Shown here one piece after another: positions 60,496 through 64,000 of a stretch of 64,000 nucleotides of DNA; within the stretch, counting starts at the first letter, position 1; each line of letters begins with the position of its first letter. Below the pieces are notes generated by a model that searched no databases, was not told the DNA's origin, and was given only the letters and a program-made list of their open reading frames with translations. The DNA lies in assembly GCF_020320395.1 (NCBI RefSeq), contig NZ_JAEDAH010000039.1:1-64000 (forward strand). Reading direction: 5' to 3'. This DNA is from Thalassolituus marinus. Its GTDB lineage: Bacteria; Pseudomonadota; Gammaproteobacteria; Pseudomonadales; Oceanobacteraceae. The translations under genes were made by a program, and so were the position numbers.

Positions 60496-61091
60496 CAGGC
60501 TTTCTCCTCGTCTACACCGACCACAATCACACCGTCGCTCTCGTACATGTATGGCGGTACTTCAAGGTTGATAGCCGCTGGAGAGCCTTTGAATACACGA
60601 CCAGACAGGTCGAAACGGGAGCCGTGACATGGGCAGAACCAGCCACCTTTCCAGTTTTCGTCAAATGGTTCAGGCTTCACTTCAGGGTGATACTTAGGAG
60701 CACAACCCAGGTGAGTACAAACACCCAGAACAACCATAACTTCAGGCTCGCGGGAGCGGGTTACATTGTCCGCGTAGGCTGGCTGTTGTGTTTTCACACT
60801 GTTTGCCGGATCTTTCAGCTTATCAGCCAGACCATCCAGATTTGCCAGCATTTCCGGGGTACGGCGTGCAACATACACAGGCTTTCCTCGCCACTCGGCG
60901 GTCAGCATAGCACCCGGCTCGATTTTGCTGATGTCGATCTTAGCCGGAGCACCAGCCGCTTTAGCCCGTTCACTTGGAACCCAAGATTTAACGAAGGGCA
61001 CTGCGACAAAGCCTGCACCGACAGCACCGACAGCAGTGGTCGCGCCCAGCAGCAGAGTGCGCCGACCTTTATTCACGCCGTCTTGACTCAT
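60495..61091 (-). CDS. petA: Ubiquinol-cytochrome c reductase, Rieske iron-sulfur subunit
   Basis: 198 aa from ATG 61091 (GGAG 9 nt upstream; ATG 61097 is too close). Twin-arginine signal-anchor (GRRTLLLGATTAVGAVGAG) and the [2Fe-2S] ligand boxes CTHLGCAP and CPCHGS. First gene of petABC, 223 bp downstream of rpsI. Confidence 0.96.
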   Translation of the reverse strand: MSQDGVNKGRRTLLLGATTAVGAVGAGFVAVPFVKSWVPSERAKAAGAPAKIDISKIEPGAMLTAEWRGKPVYVARRTPEMLANLDGLADKLKDPANSVKTQQPAYADNVTRSREPEVMVVLGVCTHLGCAPKYHPEVKPEPFDENWKGGWFCPCHGSRFDLSGRVFKGSPAAINLEVPPYMYESDGVIVVGVDEEKA

Positions 61092-61256
61092 TACCATCTT
61101 CTCCCATCAATAAAATTCTTTCTTGCTACGGCGGAACCGCCCTTTGTGATTTTTTGTGGAACAGAGCCAGCGTAGCATACAGAGCGGCGCACATAGTAAA
61201 GAAAAGCAGCCGCCCAGACAACCGCAAAAACCCACACAGCATGGGGTTTTGGCCAT

Positions 61257-61297
61257 AAAAAAAGCGCCCATTGACATAAGACAATGGACGCTTTTTT
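61257..61297 (-). terminator. Terminator after rpsI
   Basis: AAAAAAGCG-c-CCATTG / CAATGG-a-CGCTTTTTT with an 8-nt loop, 24 nt past the rpsI stop. Confidence 0.8.
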
Positions 61298-61320
61298 GAA
61301 GACCAGATCTTCCTTGCGAA

Positions 61321-61713
61321 TTAACGCTTGGAGAATTGTGGCTTCTTACGTGCTTTACGCAGACCGACTTTCTTACGCTCAACTTCACGAGCATCGCGGG
61401 TTACGTAACCAGCTGCACGCAGAGAAGGACGCAGAGTCTCATCGTATTGCATCAGAGCGCGGGTGATACCGTGACGGATCGCACCAGCCTGACCGTTGTT
61501 ACCACCACCGGCAACGTTAACGATGATGTCGAATTTTTCCAGACTTTCGGTCAGCTCCAGCGGCTGACGAACAACCATGCGAGAAGTCTGACGACCGAAG
61601 TAAACGTCCAGAGGGCGTTTGTTTACGATGATGCTGCCAGTACCAGGACGCAGGAACACGCGAGCAGTGGAGGTCTTACGACGACCGGTACCATAGTATT
61701 GAGTTACGGCCAT
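61321..61713 (-). CDS. rpsI: 30S ribosomal protein S9
   Basis: 130 aa with [19 protein letters not shown] at the N-terminus and the basic tail [11 protein letters not shown] that reaches the P-site tRNA. Four bases after rplM. Confidence 0.98.
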   Translation of the reverse strand: MAVTQYYGTGRRKTSTARVFLRPGTGSIIVNKRPLDVYFGRQTSRMVVRQPLELTESLEKFDIIVNVAGGGNNGQAGAIRHGITRALMQYDETLRPSLRAAGYVTRDAREVERKKVGLRKARKKPQFSKR

Positions 61714-61717
61714 GATA

Positions 61718-62149
61718 TTATCCCAGCTTCAGTTCTTGTGGCTGTTGAGCAGTATGTGGGTGCTCAGAACCAGCGTAAACTTTCATTTTCTTGAACATGG
61801 CACGGCCCAGAGGATTCTTAGGGAGCATGCCTTTAACTGCCAGTTCAATCACGTCTTCTGGCTTGTAGTCGATCAGCTTTTCAAAAGAGATAGACTTCAG
61901 GCCACCTGGGTAACCAGTGTGACGGTGATACATTTTGTCACTGGCTTTTTTGCCAGTTACCTGAACTTTTTCAGCATTAATAACGACGATGTAATCGCCG
62001 GTGTCAACGTGTGGTGTGTATTCTGGCTTGTGCTTGCCTCTCAGGCGGAGAGCAACTTCAGTAGCCAGACGACCCAGCGTCTGTTCAGCTGCGTCGATAA
62101 CGAACCACTCACGTTTTACGGTTTCTGGTTTCGCGCTGTATGTTTTCAT
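61718..62149 (-). CDS. rplM: 50S ribosomal protein L13
   Basis: 143 aa from ATG 62149: [40 protein letters not shown] and [20 protein letters not shown] are diagnostic. First gene of rplM-rpsI, with a good promoter at 62195-62223. Confidence 0.98.
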   Translation of the reverse strand: MKTYSAKPETVKREWFVIDAAEQTLGRLATEVALRLRGKHKPEYTPHVDTGDYIVVINAEKVQVTGKKASDKMYHRHTGYPGGLKSISFEKLIDYKPEDVIELAVKGMLPKNPLGRAMFKKMKVYAGSEHPHTAQQPQELKLG

Positions 62150-62194
62150 CAATTTCTCGCCTTCAAGGGCAGGTTGATTCGAAAAGAGGGCGGC

Positions 62195-62223
62195 ATTCTA
62201 TAGGAACGCCCCCTCTTCCGCAA
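62195..62223 (-). promoter_or_regulatory. Sigma-70 promoter for rplM-rpsI
   Basis: On the minus strand TTGCGG (62223-62218), 17-nt spacer, TAGAAT (62200-62195). A start near 62188 leaves a leader of about 40 nt before the rplM ATG. Confidence 0.6.
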
Positions 62224-62272
62224 GTCATTATCGTCGATATTTTGCTCACTGCCGCGACCGGCTGCAGAGCGT

Positions 62273-62306
62273 AAAAAAGCCGCACCAGCACTGGGCCGGA
62301 GCGGCT
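62273..62306 (-). terminator. Terminator of the small membrane protein gene
   Basis: On the minus strand AGCCGC / GCGGCT closing a 17-nt loop that can fold further, then TTTTT. It lies about 20-50 nt past the gene's stop. Confidence 0.6.
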
Positions 62307-62326
62307 CACTGACCTTCACGACCGGC

Positions 62327-62638
62327 TCAGTAGTGCTCAGGTTCGCGAAATTTCACCAATCCGAAGATCAGGGTCAGCATGGTCACCATGATGTACAGCA
62401 AAATCGCCAGTGCCATCATGGTTGATGTACCTTCCTGCTGGTCAAAGCCTAAAGCCTGGCCTGTATAGAAGCCACCCAGTGCCAGCATGAAGCCAATCAG
62501 AATACAGGCGACCAGGTAATACCCTTTGCCATCATCCAATGTCAGCATTTCCTCCAGCACTCGCTGCTGAAGCACCCAGTAGGCACCGAAGCAAAGAGCA
62601 GCAGCCAGAGCCATACCGATTACAAAATACGCCACCAT
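62327..62638 (-). CDS. Small membrane protein of unknown function
   Basis: 103 aa from ATG 62638 (AAAGG 4 nt upstream). Three hydrophobic helices (about 1-22, 42-64, 72-96), with the charged segment RVLEEMLTLDDGKG between the first two. No family recognised. It sits alone between prfC and the rplM promoter. Confidence 0.6.
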   Translation of the reverse strand: MVAYFVIGMALAAALCFGAYWVLQQRVLEEMLTLDDGKGYYLVACILIGFMLALGGFYTGQALGFDQQEGTSTMMALAILLYIMVTMLTLIFGLVKFREPEHY

Positions 62639-62712
62639 ATTACCTTTCCCCAAGGATCTTACCTAGCAAAAAGCCTAGTTCAGATACAGGATGGCGCAAG
62701 TTGATCTATCTA

Positions 62713-64000
62713 TCAGTGCTCCCGGGTCGCACTGAACTCAATTTCCGGCCAGCGCTCCTCAGTCAGACTGAGGTTAACGCGGGTTGGCGCAATGTAGGTC
62801 AGGTAACCACCACCATCAATGGCCAGGTTCTCGCCCGCTTTACGCTTAAATTCTTCAAGTTTCTTGCTATCGTCGCAGTATACCCAGCGCGCCGTACTGA
62901 CACTGACCGGCTCATAAATACACTCGACTTTGTATTCGTCACGCAGGCGCTGCTGTACAACATCGAACTGCAGCACACCCACCGCACCCAGGATCAGGTC
63001 GTTGTTGTTTACCGGCATAAACAACTGCGTTGCACCCTCTTCGGACAGCTGTTGCAGGCCCTTCTGAAGTTGCTTCATTTTCAGCGGGTCTTTCAGACGT
63101 ACACGCTTGAACAGCTCCGGAGCGAAGTGCGGAATACCGGTAAATTGCATGTCATCACCAAAGGTGAAGGTATCGCCAATCTGAATTGTGCCGTGGTTGT
63201 GCAGGCCGATAATGTCGCCGGAAATCGCTTCTTCTACGGCCGAACGGTCGCCAGCGAGGAAAGTTACCGCGTCGGCGATTTTCACATCTTTACCGATACG
63301 TACGTGCTTCATTTTCATGCCTTTGCTGTAAGTACCAGAGCAGATACGCATAAAAGCAATACGGTCACGGTGTTTCGGATCCATGTTGGCCTGAATCTTA
63401 AAGACGAAGCCGGTGAACTTATCACTGTCGGGTGCAACTTCACCTTTATCCGTATTACGCGGCAATGGTGATGGCGCCCACTCAACGAAGTAGTCGAGCA
63501 TTTCACGAATACCGAAGTTAGCCAATGCGGTACCAAAGAATACCGGGGTCAGTTCACCGCGCAGGTATTCTTCCAGATTGAATTCATGACTGGCGCCTTG
63601 CACCAGCTCAATCTCATCCGCCAACTCGTCCACCAGATCAGCACCAAGCAGCGCCTTAGCTTCATCGGAATGCAAACCCTGAATCTGAATATCATCAGGC
63701 AAAACACTGCCCTGACCCGGCGTAAACACGTGAACGGTGTCAGTTAGCAGGTTGTAGACCCCCTTAAAGGCCTTACCCATGCCAATTGGCCAGGTCACCG
63801 GTGAGCATTTGATTTTCAGTACTGTTTCGATCTCATCCAGAACCTCGATGTGATCTCGTACTTCACGGTCCATCTTGTTGATGAAGGTGAAAATCGGGGT
63901 GTCGCGCAGACGACAAACATCCATCAGTTTGATGGTTCGGTCTTCTACACCCTTGGCGCCATCAATGACCATCAGTACTGAATCCACGGCGGTCAGAGTG
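62713..64000 (-). CDS. prfC: Peptide chain release factor 3 (partial, 5' end beyond window)
   Basis: GTPase that recycles RF1/RF2 from the ribosome. The window holds the last about 428 residues; roughly the first 100, including the P-loop, are past position 64000. Visible: the G4 motif [25 protein letters not shown], domain II ([34 protein letters not shown]) and the RF3-specific C-terminal domain ([20 protein letters not shown]). The GTG at 63987 is an internal Val, not a start. Confidence 0.96.
   Translation of the reverse strand, partial: TLTAVDSVLMVIDGAKGVEDRTIKLMDVCRLRDTPIFTFINKMDREVRDHIEVLDEIETVLKIKCSPVTWPIGMGKAFKGVYNLLTDTVHVFTPGQGSVLPDDIQIQGLHSDEAKALLGADLVDELADEIELVQGASHEFNLEEYLRGELTPVFFGTALANFGIREMLDYFVEWAPSPLPRNTDKGEVAPDSDKFTGFVFKIQANMDPKHRDRIAFMRICSGTYSKGMKMKHVRIGKDVKIADAVTFLAGDRSAVEEAISGDIIGLHNHGTIQIGDTFTFGDDMQFTGIPHFAPELFKRVRLKDPLKMKQLQKGLQQLSEEGATQLFMPVNNNDLILGAVGVLQFDVVQQRLRDEYKVECIYEPVSVSTARWVYCDDSKKLEEFKRKAGENLAIDGGGYLTYIAPTRVNLSLTEERWPEIEFSATREH

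Noticed and set aside
59248..60627. 459-codon plus-strand open frame opposite petB
   Set aside because: It is the antisense of a clearly functional cytochrome b gene, rich in His/Gln/Val from reversed codons, with no ribosome binding site or motif.

Overview
The window reads as the chromosome of a marine-type gammaproteobacterium in the Oceanospirillales/Pseudomonadales group. The basis is gene order: hisC-hisD-hisG-murA-ibaG-mlaBCDEF, kdsD-lptCAB-rpoN-hpf-ptsN-rapZ-ptsO, nit-yhdP-rng-maf-mreDCB with divergent gatCAB, and sspBA-petCBA-rpsI-rplM follow the arrangement known from Pseudomonas. The window also carries RpoS with NlpD, a short-form HisG, a bc1 complex and GatCAB. Genus cannot be assigned from sequence inspection alone. 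No rRNA, tRNA or CRISPR array was seen.

Layout. 1-10.2 kb (minus strand): rpoS, nlpD, a DUF368 polyprenyl-phosphate transporter, pcm, surE, truD, ispF, ispD, ftsB, eno, pyrG. 10.2-18.7 kb is mixed: a DMT exporter, a lipoprotein subtilase split by one amber codon, a small secreted protein with a subtilase-propeptide-like tail, a 5'-truncated HD-GYP response regulator at a rearrangement junction, a Nif3-like protein, the AlgW/DegS protease and a catalase-like lipoprotein. 18.7-24.05 kb is the accessory heart of the window: AT-rich minus-strand ORFs separated by repeated integron-attC-like elements, a putative membrane-active toxin with a small membrane partner, a secreted ClpP-fold protein bounded by matching GTTAGGT boxes, a RAYT (Y1 transposase) between two arrays of REP-like repeats, and a candidate small RNA.

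24.06-31.9 kb (minus): histidine genes, murA, ibaG and the Mla lipid-transport operon. 32.0-41.4 kb (plus): a CaCA exchanger, kdsD, lptCAB (kdsC is absent), rpoN and its PTS-Ntr neighbours, mgtE, darP. 41.4-52.4 kb (minus): a sodium:solute symporter, a Nit amidase, yhdP, rng, maf, mreDCB. 52.5-55.8 kb (plus): gatCAB. 55.9-57.1 kb is a two-gene insertion: a pesticin-type muramidase with no signal peptide, overlapping a lipoprotein gene, flanked by related simple repeats. 57.3-64 kb (minus): sspBA, petABC, rplM-rpsI, a small membrane protein and the 3' part of prfC, which runs off the end.

Functional links: envelope biogenesis dominates (Mla, Lpt, MurA, MreBCD, FtsB, NlpD, YhdP, isoprenoid precursors by IspDF and recycling of their lipid carrier by DUF368). 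The most novel-looking parts are the cassette-like island, the REP/RAYT system, the two candidate toxin/partner pairs, the putative trans-acting subtilase propeptide and the three-hairpin RNA.
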